Source of the DNA: Segatella copri
GTDB taxonomy: Bacteria; Bacteroidota; Bacteroidia; Bacteroidales; Bacteroidaceae
Reading direction: 5' to 3'
NCBI RefSeq assembly: GCF_949820605.1
Contig: NZ_CATKVU010000006.1
Location: 1,534,501 to 1,598,500, forward strand
DNA: 64,000 nt
Numbering within the stretch: the first letter of the stretch is position 1; every line of letters starts with the position of its first letter. The position numbers and the translations under genes are program-made. Shown here piece by piece: positions 9,101 to 17,844 of this stretch. A model generated the notes under the pieces. The model was not told the origin of the DNA. It did no database searches and was given only the letters and a program-made list of their open reading frames with translations.

Positions 9101-9666
9101 AGGAAGCCGTGAAGCAGTTGGGTGACAAGGCTGAGGCTCTGCAACTCGTAACACAGGAAAAGGACGACTGGACAGCCATTACGGATGCCATCGGAGCAGA
9201 CGGCAAAACGCTGCGCAAGATAGCCCAATGCTATACGCTCAGTTTCCTGATAGCGCACGCCAACCAGGAAATCAGAAAGTTCAACAGCCGTTACGAACTG
9301 CAGCAGGTAAAGCATTCGCTGGGCATCAGAGTCATCGACCACGACCGTGCCGACGATATCCGAGACACCACCTCCCTATCAGGTGGCGAAACCTTTATCG
9401 TAAGTCTGGGTCTCGCCTTGGGCTTGTCGGCATTGTCCTCCCGCAACATCTCCTTCGAGAACCTGTTCATCGACGAAGGCTTCGGAACCCTCGACCCCGA
9501 TACCTTAGCCACCGTCATCGACTCCCTCGCCATGCTGCAAAGTTCGCAAGGCAAGAAGGTGGGCGTCATCAGTCATACCGACACGATGAGCGAGCGCATC
9601 ACCACCCAGATAAGGATTATCAAGAATGGCAACTCCGGCAGCAGCCATATCGAGATCTATCCTTAA
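6196..9666 (+). CDS. sbcC: exonuclease SbcCD, ATPase subunit C
   Basis: 1156 residues, Rad50-like SMC-family ATPase. Walker A GPTGSGKST at about 39-47 and Q-loop region VLIAQGSFANFL. Long coiled coils (lysine/glutamate/alanine-rich) follow, broken by a zinc hook CPLC at 571-574. The ABC signature SLSGGETFIVSLGLALGLS and Walker B LFIDEGFGTLD near residue 1090 come at the C-terminus, with the switch histidine region VGVISHTD. The hook dimerises two SbcC molecules and the head binds SbcD. Starts inside the sbcD stop. Long antisense open frames in this gene are by-products of its codon use. Confidence 0.97.
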   Translation: MKFLQLEILNLASLDKQGGEVINFEEGALGESTIFSIVGPTGSGKSTLLDAICLALYNRAPRYPRKKGDKNQNIEIFGAADASESNRLAPTDSRNILTRGKKEGYSKLTFLANNGSIYRAEWHVRFQRVRYENAKTALYKITRNSEEITEETADWNELPNIIGLDYDQFLRTVLIAQGSFANFLTAKENERYELLEKLIGCEETYTNIATEIKKAKDQATDAYNQMAASVEAVKQNLLNDEELAQLKEEIARLEKAEKELDSQLQAISKDLQWFEENDKQIKQITICQTDMEQAADAIKAMQAQILRLQLHDEVQPAVNQLQEVERQTQSIHEQEENILKAEGNIKSQESAIDESEKTLASLKEAVSKAQEQLEKAQPVIAEARALKTKMEAAMPNLKEKKEALELAQKENQTALKDVEENARNIQKWEAETEKANLALKATQEEIAKQKQVLHEATQAAEQAWETERNKTAGQNIEELQNSKTVADRKLQDVQQAIKVVAHLDVATTEKQKNEERILVLGKRNAEIDEALGKLTIEALTQESLTLRNAYTLMVSEKWEIHRANLTEGKPCPLCGSTTHPYHTDNRQFEEATTELSQLLKAKEDLLKLQQKEEKDLSGERKQNDGEVQTLQKQQEKLSGEIATYEEEWKALIAQYPKIPKAEAELKSLLPIYENKAKDASSKLSLFNKIQKEIERLTQLKDKAVKDEAAYESKASTILNEVQETASTCATKLAEQKALTINLISQQKSKEEAYVKALQTWNSAKKEMEEWQEKYKQILNGEEPDAAEQRLTAAKDEATKAADTQNENINKLKAELANSKGSHQTMLSQNKTTKETLQTKEKELDLWIEEYNKQLEEKSNEGKDSEETDSKEKGIEKRSIEPSLIDRNTIREMLHSVEDWNAIRREKDEKEKAVASTTALYQSAEKAHQQHLEHQPAQSRDALLAIQQEYQERSQRNELIAANARMQNHQEAVKQLGDKAEALQLVTQEKDDWTAITDAIGADGKTLRKIAQCYTLSFLIAHANQEIRKFNSRYELQQVKHSLGIRVIDHDRADDIRDTTSLSGGETFIVSLGLALGLSALSSRNISFENLFIDEGFGTLDPDTLATVIDSLAMLQSSQGKKVGVISHTDTMSERITTQIRIIKNGNSGSSHIEIYP

Positions 9667-9813
9667 CCCATCTTAATTATACCTTCATAAAATAGTAATT
9701 ACACCATTATATATAGGGTACACATACATTATCCATCGTGAACAGGGCATCACCATCTATGTGGCTTACCGCTATTTCGCCACACCGAAACGCAAGTTTA
9801 TCGTCACAAAACA

Positions 9814-9857
9814 AATATGCGTTCCTACGGATTCATCTATCCACAGGAACGCATATT
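9814..9857. terminator. bidirectional terminator between sbcC and panD
   Basis: AATATGCGTTCCT (9814-9826) pairs with AGGAACGCATATT (9845-9857), a 13-bp perfect stem with T-rich sequence on both sides. It lies between convergent sbcC and panD. Nothing else convincing is seen from 9667 to 9917. Confidence 0.75.
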
Positions 9858-9917
9858 CTTTATGATTATCATACGAGATTATCATTCTTTATACAATTCT
9901 ATATCATCATACGATAT

Positions 9918-10262
9918 TTAAACCTTATTTCCCTCTTTAGGGAAAACCACGGTTGGCTGGAAGGTCTTAGCCTCCTCAAAGTCCATCAGGGCATAAGCGA
10001 TGATGATGACGGTATCGCCCACCTGCACCTTGCGGGCTGCAGCACCGTTCAGGCAGATACAACCGCTGCCACGCTCACCCTTGATAATATAGGTCTCCAA
10101 GCGCTCACCATTGTTGTTGTCTACAATCTGAACCTTCTCGCCTGCAATCAGATTAGCAGCGTCCATCAAGTCCTCATCGATGGTGATGCTACCCATATAA
10201 TTCAGGTTAGCCTCAGTTACGGTCACACAATGGAGCTTACTCTTCAATACTTCTATCTGCAT
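9918..10262 (-). CDS. panD: aspartate 1-decarboxylase
   Basis: 114 residues, normal length for this pyruvoyl enzyme, which makes beta-alanine from aspartate for pantothenate. The self-processing site Gly24-Ser25 is visible in NYMGSITID; cleavage there generates the pyruvoyl group on the new N-terminus. Other family features are [12 protein letters not shown] at the start and [19 protein letters not shown] in the second half. It follows panC on the minus strand by 60 bases, so the beta-alanine supply and the ligation step are probably co-transcribed. Confidence 0.97.
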   Translation of the reverse strand: MQIEVLKSKLHCVTVTEANLNYMGSITIDEDLMDAANLIAGEKVQIVDNNNGERLETYIIKGERGSGCICLNGAAARKVQVGDTVIIIAYALMDFEEAKTFQPTVVFPKEGNKV

Positions 10263-10322
10263 TGTTCTGTTATTACTTGATCTGTTACGGATTAAACTTA
10301 ATAAAGAATATCTATCGAGGAA

Positions 10323-11174
10323 TTATCCCTTATACTTGATATGGTCGATGAGACGGATAGGAGTCTTACCGCAATAAACGGTGATGCAACCTACCACGTA
10401 TGCACTATCCTCCCATGAAGAAACATCCTGCAGGCTGTCGCCATCCACAATCTGGAAATACTCTACCTCCAGACCCTCTACAGCATTGATGTCGGCAACC
10501 ACCTTATCGTGAGTTTCCTGTACGGTATGAGTCTTGGCATACTCCACACTCTCCTTCAGGGCCTTATAGATGTTTGGCGCAATGGCACGCTCATCAGGAG
10601 CCAGCAAAGTATTACGGCTGCTCTTAGCCAAACCATCCTCATCACGGATGATAGGACACTCTACAATCTGCACATCGCTGTTGATGTACTTCACGAGCTG
10701 CTTGATGACAGCAATCTGCTGCCAATCCTTCTCACCGAAATAAGCACGGGTTGGTCGAACGATATAGAAAAGACGGCTCACTACCTGACATACACCATTG
10801 AAATGACCCGGGCGCTTGGCACCCTCCATCACGGTAGAAACAGGTGGAAACTCAAAGTGGCGTGTATCTGGTGTAGGATACATCTCCTTCACCGATGGTG
10901 CAAACACATAGTCAGCACCACAAGCCTCCAAGAGCTTGCAGTCAGCATCGAGGGTACGAGGATAGCGATCCAAGTCACCCTGATCATTAAACTGTGTAGG
11001 ATTCAGGAACACAGAAACTACAGTCACGCCATTTTCCTTCACACTGCGCTTAACAAGAGAGGCGTGACCCTCATGCAGCGCACCCATAGTTGGCACAAGG
11101 CCGATTTTCTTTCCCTCCTTACGACACATGAAGAGTTCGTTCTGGAGGTCAACAATCTTATTGAATACTTTCAT
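10323..11174 (-). CDS. panC: pantothenate synthetase
   Basis: 283 residues from ATG 11174. A second ATG at 11180 is equally possible; the longer frame to 11219 would start upstream of the likely promoter (TTATTTTGC). The enzyme joins pantoate and beta-alanine with ATP. Seen: [10 protein letters not shown] (the HIGH-type nucleotide motif), [15 protein letters not shown], and the KMSKS-like [11 protein letters not shown]. Upstream partner of panD. It diverges from the GT5-like gene at 11349. Confidence 0.97.
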   Translation of the reverse strand: MKVFNKIVDLQNELFMCRKEGKKIGLVPTMGALHEGHASLVKRSVKENGVTVVSVFLNPTQFNDQGDLDRYPRTLDADCKLLEACGADYVFAPSVKEMYPTPDTRHFEFPPVSTVMEGAKRPGHFNGVCQVVSRLFYIVRPTRAYFGEKDWQQIAVIKQLVKYINSDVQIVECPIIRDEDGLAKSSRNTLLAPDERAIAPNIYKALKESVEYAKTHTVQETHDKVVADINAVEGLEVEYFQIVDGDSLQDVSSWEDSAYVVGCITVYCGKTPIRLIDHIKYKG

Positions 11175-11348
11175 CGTCATAATCTGTTTTCGGGTGCAAA
11201 ATAACAACTTTTTTCTCAAATGAGAAAGAAAAAACCTAAAAATATGCGAATTATTGCCGAAAATAATGAATTTCGGAGAAAAAATGCCCCTATTTGAAGT
11301 TTTTTTTGTACCTTTGCACGTAATTCGTAAGAATAAAATTTAAATTTT

Positions 11349-12161
11349 ATGGCAAAAAAAGTATTATTTATCAATCAGGAGATCGACCCATACGTAGCCG
11401 AGTCTCACATGTCAATCATGGGACGCGAACTGCCTCAGAAGATGCAGGAAGCAGGTTTTGAGATCCGCACCTTCATGCCTAAGTGGGGCACCATCAACGA
11501 GCGTCGCGGACAATTGCACGAGGTCATTCGCCTGTCTGGTATGAACCTTATCATAGATGATACAGACCATCCGCTGATCATCAAGGTTGCATCTATACCA
11601 ACAACACGACAGCAGATTTATTTCATCGATAATGACGACTATTTCAAGAGCCGCCAGATGGGCACCGATGAAAACGGAAAGGAATATGCCGACAACGGAG
11701 AAAGAGCTATCTTCTTTGCACGTGGCGTATTGGAAACCGTAAAGAAGCTCCGCTGGCAGCCTGACGTAATCGTCTGCCAGGGTTGGGCTAGCGCAGTAGT
11801 GCCATTCTATGTAAAGACTGCCTACAGCGAAGAGCCTTCATTTGCAGAATCAAAGGTAATTACCGCTCTCTATACCAATGAACTCAAGGGTGAACTGGGT
11901 ACCAACTTCAAACGTTGCGTTGCCTTCCGCGATGCCAAGTCTGAACTGCTCGACGACTATCAGGACGACTTCGACTTCATTGAGCTCGGCAAACTCGCCA
12001 TCGACTATAGCGACGGTGTGGTAGAAGGTGAAGAAGAAGCTACCCAGATTCTCTTTGATTATGCGAAGGAGAAGAACAAGCCTGTACTGACTTATCCGGG
12101 AGAAGATATCCAGGAGCCATACGCAGACTTCATCAACAAGGTTTGTCCTGACGCAGAATAA
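11349..12161 (+). CDS. GT5-like (glycogen/starch synthase N-terminal domain) protein, half-length and missing KTGGL
   Basis: 270 residues that align in kind with the N-terminal half of bacterial glycogen synthase: KVLFINQEIDPYVAES, FEIRTFMPKWG, ERAIFFARGVLETV, WQPDVIVCQGWASAVVPFYVK. Real glycogen synthases have KTGGL after the first strand; here the region reads VAESHMSIMGRELPQKM. The whole C-terminal Rossmann half, with the acceptor and nucleotide residues, is absent. It is therefore probably not a working synthase. It has its own promoter (TACCTTTGC just upstream) and is followed after 35 bases by a DUF4270 lipoprotein gene, suggesting a linked, possibly surface or sensing, role. Databases usually call it glycogen synthase. 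Confidence 0.8.
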   Translation: MAKKVLFINQEIDPYVAESHMSIMGRELPQKMQEAGFEIRTFMPKWGTINERRGQLHEVIRLSGMNLIIDDTDHPLIIKVASIPTTRQQIYFIDNDDYFKSRQMGTDENGKEYADNGERAIFFARGVLETVKKLRWQPDVIVCQGWASAVVPFYVKTAYSEEPSFAESKVITALYTNELKGELGTNFKRCVAFRDAKSELLDDYQDDFDFIELGKLAIDYSDGVVEGEEEATQILFDYAKEKNKPVLTYPGEDIQEPYADFINKVCPDAE

Positions 12162-12196
12162 AATTCCGACAACAGAGACACATACATACAAGGATA

Positions 12197-13639
12197 ATGA
12201 AAATTTTAAGACTCTTAACAGTATTAGTTATAGCAGCGCTTACTTTCGCTGCATGTGATGATACCACCGAGGGAATCGGTGGTAGCATCACTAATAAGAT
12301 AGACAACATTAACATTTCTAACTCAGCGTTCAATGTTACCACAAAGTCTATAGTAGCAGATTCCGTATTGAGCCGCAACAACACGGGGCTCATCGGAAAG
12401 ATGAAAGACCCAGAAACTGGCAACTATGTAAAGGGCGACTACATGACCCAGTTGGGCGTATTGCCTACTTTCTCTGTAGATACACTAGATATCAAGAAGG
12501 CAAACAATGGTTCTATCGAAGCCGACTCATGCTACCTCCTGGTTTCTTACAACGCCAGCTACGGTGATACCATCGCCCCAATGAAGGTGACAGCCTATGA
12601 GATGACCGAGCCGATGAGAGAGGATCAGGAATATTACTCTAATTATGATGCCTTCAAGAACGGCTGGGTAAACGAAAACAACCAGCATTGGAGCAGTAAT
12701 TACAACTTGAGCAATACATCAGATGTCAAGAACTTCAAGATTTACTTGAATAAGAAGTACAAAAAAGATGGTAAGACATACAAGAACTATGGTTCTTACA
12801 TCATGCAAACATACGCAGAACATCCTGAGTACTTCAAGACCAACTTCAAGTTCCTGCACAATGTCTGCCCTGGCTTCTACATCAAGAATGTAGGTGGTAC
12901 GGGTAACATGGCTAAGATTTGGAATACAGAGCTTATCTTCTACTGGAAAAAGACCATCAAGGCAAAGGACGGCGTTACTGACAGTACTGGAATCGGATAC
13001 AACCGTTTTGATGGTACAGAAGAGGTATTGCAGCTCAACAAGATTGAGAATGATACCGAGAACTTGAAGAAGTTGGCAAGTCAGGAGGACTGGACTTACC
13101 TCAAGTCGCCTGCCGGTATCTTCACCGAGGTTACCCTCCCTATCGAAGACATCATGAAGGGACATGAGAAGGATACGCTCAACACAGCTACCATCTCTTT
13201 CCCACGACTCAACAATGAAAACGAAGACAACCCATACAACTTTGCTACACCAAGCACCATCCTGATGGTTCAGAAAGACAGTTTGCAGTCGTTCTTCGAA
13301 AAGAGCAAGTTGGCAGATAGCCGTACTTCTTATACCACAAGATACAGCAGTACAGGTACTTATAAGAATGCCTATACATTCCAGAATATCGCCAACCTGG
13401 TTTCTGCCATGTATAAGAACAAGGGCAAGAGCGAAAACTGGGATAAGGTTGTACTGGTTCCAGTAAGTATCATCACGGTTACACAGGGCCATACTACTGT
13501 CATCACCAAGATAAATCACGATATGGCGCTCGCTTCTACCCGACTGAAAAGAGGTGTAATAACCACCGACAGCAACGGCAAGGAGACAAGTCCTATACAG
13601 ATAAAGGTGATTTACAGTAAGTTTAAAGAAAAAGAATAA
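12197..13639 (+). CDS. DUF4270 domain lipoprotein
   Basis: 480 residues. Signal peptide with lipobox LTFAAC (cysteine near residue 20), so lipid-anchored in the envelope. The mature part begins DDTTEGIGGSI, then has a long beta-rich region with ADSVLSRNNTGLIGKMKDPETG, the pattern of the Bacteroidetes DUF4270 family of unknown function. Second gene of the unit starting at 11349. Confidence 0.85.
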   Translation: MKILRLLTVLVIAALTFAACDDTTEGIGGSITNKIDNINISNSAFNVTTKSIVADSVLSRNNTGLIGKMKDPETGNYVKGDYMTQLGVLPTFSVDTLDIKKANNGSIEADSCYLLVSYNASYGDTIAPMKVTAYEMTEPMREDQEYYSNYDAFKNGWVNENNQHWSSNYNLSNTSDVKNFKIYLNKKYKKDGKTYKNYGSYIMQTYAEHPEYFKTNFKFLHNVCPGFYIKNVGGTGNMAKIWNTELIFYWKKTIKAKDGVTDSTGIGYNRFDGTEEVLQLNKIENDTENLKKLASQEDWTYLKSPAGIFTEVTLPIEDIMKGHEKDTLNTATISFPRLNNENEDNPYNFATPSTILMVQKDSLQSFFEKSKLADSRTSYTTRYSSTGTYKNAYTFQNIANLVSAMYKNKGKSENWDKVVLVPVSIITVTQGHTTVITKINHDMALASTRLKRGVITTDSNGKETSPIQIKVIYSKFKEKE

Positions 13640-13674
13640 GCATTCATAACGCAAAGTAAAAAAGGAAACGAAAC

Positions 13675-13821
13675 ATGGCAGATAATTTTTTGGAGCGTCA
13701 TCGCGAAGAATACGAGATACGTAAGGCTGCATGGCTCAAGAAGAAGAAACTATTCATGAAGTCAGGCAAGAAACAGAAGCCCCAGACACAGATGCCACGT
13801 CCTGAAGACGAAGCGTTATAA
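13675..13821 (+). CDS. 48-residue conserved small basic protein
   Basis: ATG at 13675 behind AAAGGAAACGAAAC. Product MADNFLERHREEYEIRKAAW followed by a lysine cluster and a PQTQMPRPEDEAL tail. Short proteins of this pattern recur in Bacteroidales and are sometimes labelled dehydrogenase, a label with no basis in this sequence. Third gene after the DUF4270 gene and followed at once by a strong terminator. Confidence 0.75.
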   Translation: MADNFLERHREEYEIRKAAWLKKKKLFMKSGKKQKPQTQMPRPEDEAL

Positions 13822-13853
13822 ACACGAAAAAATATTCAGAATCCTGAGAAAGA

Positions 13854-13897
13854 GGGTGTATCATAAAGCATTTGAATGTTTATGATACACCCTTTTT
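13854..13897 (+). terminator. rho-independent terminator
   Basis: GGGTGTATCATAAA (13854-13867) pairs with TTTATGATACACCC (13879-13892), 14 bp, then TTTTT. Ends the GT5-like/DUF4270/48-aa unit. Confidence 0.9.
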
Positions 13898-13973
13898 ACT
13901 TTGCCGGTTAATCCTTAAAAACCGCCGCATAAGTACGATAAAAGCCATTTAATACAAAATAAAGCAAAATTAA

Positions 13974-14006
13974 TTTGGAGTTTACCCATTTTTTTTATAT
14001 CTTTGC
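13974..14006 (+). promoter_or_regulatory. promoter of an orphan transcript
   Basis: TTTG at 13974-13977, 20-base spacer, TATCTTTGC at 13998-14006. No ordinary gene follows before the terminator at 14270-14310. Confidence 0.75.
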
Positions 14007-14011
14007 ATTGT

Positions 14012-14310
14012 AAATTAAAAGTATTTTATATTAAACAGACAAAAAGCAATAAAATAAAAATAATCAAGATATTAGTAGAGATACTGATCTATGGGTTTAA
14101 CTTTTCTAAGAACTTGCATTTAAGGATACAAGATATTTGCAGGATACAAGTTACTTGCAATATATGAGATACTTGGTTTATGTTTATAGATAATGGAGAA
14201 ATTACTCTCATAAAGAATTTGTTTTTAAGTTTAAACAAAAATGCTAAAGTTAGATGTTAGTAATTATAAGTCCCCGTAGTGACCGTGAGGCTACTGTGGG
14301 GACGCTTTTT
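14012..14310 (+). ncRNA. orphan ~300-nt transcript (small RNA or small-protein mRNA)
   Basis: Consensus promoter at 13974-14006 and a clear terminator: GTCCCC (14270-14275) pairs with GGGGAC (14298-14303), followed by CTTTTT. Between them are only tiny ORFs. One of 26 codons (14180-14260, MFIDNGEITLIKNLFLSLNK...) ends ten bases before the terminator; another of 10 codons ends near 14121. Imperfect 17-18-bp repeats (GATACAAGATATTTGCAG, GATACAAGTTACTTGCAA) lie at about 14116-14170. It could be a small RNA or an mRNA for the 26-residue peptide. It is convergent with uvrD. Confidence 0.55.
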
Positions 14311-14331
14311 CAATTTATAGTATATAGAAAC

Positions 14332-14362
14332 AAAAAGGGCAAGACCAGAGATGGCCTTGCCC
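14332..14362 (-). terminator. terminator of the uvrD/pcrA unit
   Basis: On the minus strand GGGCAAGGCC ... GGTCTTGCCC then TTTTT; stem arms 14337-14346 and 14353-14362. Confidence 0.85.
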
Positions 14363-14464
14363 AATCTATTTTTATAACTCTTTATCAATATTATAAGATT
14401 CTACCTGTAAGGGAGAACTTCAAAACAGGATAAACCTATAAATATAAACATCAGACTACTGAAC

Positions 14465-17029
14465 TTAATCTACTACCGTAAACTTGGCATATTTCAGCAG
14501 AAGCTGTTTGGTGCCAGAATGAACGAACTCCACCGTAGCCTTCGTATTCTCACCAGTACCTTCAATCTTCAATACCGTTCCCCGTCCAAAACGCTGATGT
14601 TCAATCTTCATTCCCTCCTGCAAACCACAAGAAGAACTGCCTGAAGCTGTAGAAGAAGAAACTGATGCTGCAGAAGATCCAGTACCGCGAGAAGCAGGAT
14701 GAGAAGAATGCGTCTCCATGTAACGCTTAGCTGCATTCAGCGCTCTAACAGACTTGAAATTACCTTCAGAGAGAGATGAGCGTCCGGAAACAGACGAGCG
14801 TCCAGAAGTACGTGAAGTCTCCGGTTCATCATCAAAGAGAGAAGGCTTAGGATCTGCTACAAACTGCGATGCTACCGGTTTAGAATTCTGATACCTGCTA
14901 CTGTATCTAGGCTGCTCAGCATCCCCCCACGGTCTGCGAGGACGTTGCGCTCTCGCCCACTCCGGCTGGTCAGACATCGAATCAGCTCTGGAGCCAAACA
15001 TCGAACCAGACCTTGAACCAAGCCTTGAGTCAGACATAGAGCCAAACAAGCTTCCACCAGCCTCATCCAGGCAATCAATCAACTTGCCGTCAATCTCATC
15101 GATAAACCGACTCGGATTATCAAACTCCATCTTGCCATATCGCCAGCGGTTCTTGGCGTTCGTCAGGATACAATGTTTCTCAGCTCGAGTAATGGCAACG
15201 TAAAGCAATCTCCGTTCCTCCTCCAGTTCTCGGAGCGAAGCAGCAGAAAGCGGACTTGGGAAGATATTCTCTTCCAATCCTACCACGAAAACCGTAGGAA
15301 ACTCCAGACCCTTGGCAGCATGAACCGTCATCAGAGAAACACGAGGTTCATCCTTATCACCATCGCTGTCAGCATCGGTAAGCAGCGCCACATCCTGCAG
15401 ATAATCCTGCAGGAAGAGTTCATCAAATCTACCCTCTTCACGGCGTTCCTCCACAAAAGCAGACATACCGCTCAAGAATTCCTCCAGGTTCTCCTGACGT
15501 GCCAGATCATCGGCATCCTTGCCCGACATGATATCCTGACTGATACCACTCTCCTTGATAATGGCATCACCCAATTCATAGACATCCGTAGTTTGAGCCC
15601 GTTCGATAAACGAAGAAATCAGCAATCTGAAGGTTTCCAGCTTGTTCATCGTACCCTTGTTAACCGCCAGTCCATACCGCTCAGGAGCACCGATTACCTC
15701 CCAGAAACTCACCTGGTTCTGATGGGCACAGTCAGCAATCTTCAGCACCGTAGTAGCCCCTATTCCTCGTGCCGGATAGTTGATGATACGCTTGATAGCC
15801 TCTTCATCATCCGGATTCGCCACCAGACGGAAATAGGCTATGATGTCCTTGATTTCCTTGCGCTGGTAGAAACTCAGTCCGCCATAAATGCGATAAGGAA
15901 TACCCTGCTTTCTGAACTCCTCCTCGAAGCTGCGGCTCTGGGCATTGGTGCGGTAGAGAATGGCAAAATCACTATACTGGCAGCCATCCTCGCGCCGGAT
16001 ACGCTTCACGTCCTTCGCCACAATCGCCGCCTCTTCCTTGTCGCTGTAGGCAGGCTTATACTGAATCTTCTCCCCCTTCGCATTCTCGCTGAATACATCC
16101 TTAGGAATCTGGTTGCGGTTATGCTTGATCAGACTGTTAGCCGCCTCAACGATAGTCTGGGTAGAGCGGTAGTTCTGCTCCAGTTTGAAGAGACGCGTGC
16201 CCTGAAACTGGCGCTGATAGTTGAGAATATTATCGATATTGGCACCACGGAAACTATAGATGCTCTGCGAGTCATCACCCACGGCACAAACACGCTGCTT
16301 CTCCTGACAGAGTTGCATGACGATAGACATCTGAACGTGATTGGTATCCTGATACTCATCCACCAGGACATAATCGAAGCGGGCAGCATATTTGTGGCGA
16401 ATATCCTCATGCTCCCTGAAGAGCTGATAGGTAAGCGTCAGCAAATCATCGAAATCCATGGCATTGGCCTGCTTGCAGCGCTGCACGTAAGCCACGAAAA
16501 TCTTACCAACCTCAGGCATCTGCGCACGCTTGTTCTGCTCGAAGATAGCCGCATCGCTCTCATAAGCCGCAGCACTCATCAGGTTGTTCTTCGCCATCGA
16601 AATCTTGGCATGAACGGCAGCAGGTTTATACTTCTTATCATCCAGCCCCATCTCCTTCACTATCGCCTTGATCAGCGAGCGCGAGTCACTTTCGTCATAA
16701 ATGGTAAAGTTGTTGTTGAAGCCGATATGCTCAGCCTCCGCTCTCAGGATTCGGGAGAAGATGCTGTGGAAGGTACCCATATAGAGATGCTGGGCGAGAT
16801 CATTTCCCACCAGTTTTCCGATACGTTCCTTCATCTCCCTTGCCGCCTTATTGGTAAAGGTGAGCGCCATGATGCTCCAGGGTTTCATGCCCTGGCTCAG
16901 GAGATAAGCTATCTTATAAGTAAGTACACGCGTCTTACCCGAACCTGCACCGGCTATCACCAGCGAAGGTCCGTCAATATATTCTACCGCAGCACGCTGC
17001 GCTTCGTTCAAGTCGTTCAGTAAATCCAT
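14465..17029 (-). CDS. pcrA: UvrD/PcrA-type ATP-dependent DNA helicase
   Basis: 854 residues, SF1A 3'-5' helicase for repair and replication restart. Motifs in order: Q motif LNEAQRAAVEY, Walker A GAGSGKT (residues ~27-33), TFTNKAAREMKERI, DEYQDTNHVQ (motif II), VGDDSQSIYSFRGA (motif III), QNYRST (motif IV), MTVHAAKGLEFPTVF (motif V) and LLYVAITRAEK (motif VI). The C-terminal ~190 residues are serine/arginine-rich and low complexity, then end in a Tudor-like KIEHQRFGRGTVLKIEG as in PcrA. Downstream of mtgA by 43 bases and probably in the same transcript. Confidence 0.95.
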   Translation of the reverse strand: MDLLNDLNEAQRAAVEYIDGPSLVIAGAGSGKTRVLTYKIAYLLSQGMKPWSIMALTFTNKAAREMKERIGKLVGNDLAQHLYMGTFHSIFSRILRAEAEHIGFNNNFTIYDESDSRSLIKAIVKEMGLDDKKYKPAAVHAKISMAKNNLMSAAAYESDAAIFEQNKRAQMPEVGKIFVAYVQRCKQANAMDFDDLLTLTYQLFREHEDIRHKYAARFDYVLVDEYQDTNHVQMSIVMQLCQEKQRVCAVGDDSQSIYSFRGANIDNILNYQRQFQGTRLFKLEQNYRSTQTIVEAANSLIKHNRNQIPKDVFSENAKGEKIQYKPAYSDKEEAAIVAKDVKRIRREDGCQYSDFAILYRTNAQSRSFEEEFRKQGIPYRIYGGLSFYQRKEIKDIIAYFRLVANPDDEEAIKRIINYPARGIGATTVLKIADCAHQNQVSFWEVIGAPERYGLAVNKGTMNKLETFRLLISSFIERAQTTDVYELGDAIIKESGISQDIMSGKDADDLARQENLEEFLSGMSAFVEERREEGRFDELFLQDYLQDVALLTDADSDGDKDEPRVSLMTVHAAKGLEFPTVFVVGLEENIFPSPLSAASLRELEEERRLLYVAITRAEKHCILTNAKNRWRYGKMEFDNPSRFIDEIDGKLIDCLDEAGGSLFGSMSDSRLGSRSGSMFGSRADSMSDQPEWARAQRPRRPWGDAEQPRYSSRYQNSKPVASQFVADPKPSLFDDEPETSRTSGRSSVSGRSSLSEGNFKSVRALNAAKRYMETHSSHPASRGTGSSAASVSSSTASGSSSCGLQEGMKIEHQRFGRGTVLKIEGTGENTKATVEFVHSGTKQLLLKYAKFTVVD

Positions 17030-17072
17030 TAATCAATATTTACCAGATTTTTCATTCTTCACTCTTCATTCT

Positions 17073-17807
17073 TCACTTCCCCCTATATCCTCCCACAGCC
17101 GTGCCCGGGTCGAAATCTTCGCCCTCACGAGGGAAGGTAGGGATAAATCTCATCTGATGTTCTATCTGTCGCTGGCGCTTCTTCATATAAGCGCTAGGAT
17201 GCAGCGAACTGAATTTGCGCGGATTAGGAAGCGTGGCTGCTATCAGCGCACACTCGCCACGAAACAGATCTTTCGCTTTCTTGTCGAAATGATATTCTGC
17301 AACCGCATCCACACCATAGATACCCGGTCCCATCTCAATGCTGTTGAGATAAACCTCCATGATGCGCTGCTTGCTCCACATCATTTCGATGAGGAAGGTA
17401 AAGTAGACTTCAAATCCCTTGCGGGTCCATGAACGGCCAGGCCACAGAAAGACATTCTTAGCAGTCTGCTGACTGATGGTACTGGCTCCATGCACCTTTC
17501 CACCACGGGCATTATTCTTCGCCGCACTCTCGATGGCATTGAAGTCGAAACCGTGATGCTTCAGGAATCTCGCATCTTCGCTCGCCATCACTGCCACTGG
17601 CATATGAGGCGAGATCTTATCCAAAGAAACCCAATGATGATGCAGGGTAATACTCTCACCATCAGCTACTTGCTGAAAGCATCGGATAATCATCAGAGGA
17701 GTGACATATACAGGAATGAACCTATATGCCACTACAGCAAGAATGGTGGTACTGAAAAACAGCACCACCACCCATTTTACTATATTCTTGATTTTCTTCA
17801 AAATCAT
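17073..17807 (-). CDS. mtgA: monofunctional peptidoglycan glycosyltransferase
   Basis: 244 residues. An N-terminal membrane anchor (residues 10-30, [20 protein letters not shown]) is followed by a GT51 domain. Seen are the catalytic glutamate region [15 protein letters not shown], the motif [43 protein letters not shown] (in parts), and [23 protein letters not shown] [18 protein letters not shown]. It polymerises glycan strands from lipid II at the outer face of the inner membrane. No transpeptidase domain, as expected for MtgA. First gene of a unit with uvrD/pcrA. Confidence 0.95.
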   Translation of the reverse strand: MILKKIKNIVKWVVVLFFSTTILAVVAYRFIPVYVTPLMIIRCFQQVADGESITLHHHWVSLDKISPHMPVAVMASEDARFLKHHGFDFNAIESAAKNNARGGKVHGASTISQQTAKNVFLWPGRSWTRKGFEVYFTFLIEMMWSKQRIMEVYLNSIEMGPGIYGVDAVAEYHFDKKAKDLFRGECALIAATLPNPRKFSSLHPSAYMKKRQRQIEHQMRFIPTFPREGEDFDPGTAVGGYRGK

Positions 17808-17844
17808 CTATTTAGTTTTTTCCCTTCCGGGAGCATGAAAGTTA

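Noticed and set aside
9738..10280. Plus-strand frame running into panD
   Set aside because: Antisense to panD over most of its length; the free part covers only a terminator hairpin. A short stretch near 9730-9800 reads like protein (GITIYVAYRYF) but has no start and no partner.
15173..17023. 616-codon plus-strand frame opposite uvrD/pcrA, and 706-codon frame opposite pheT
   Set aside because: Both are antisense shadows of genes with complete family motifs.
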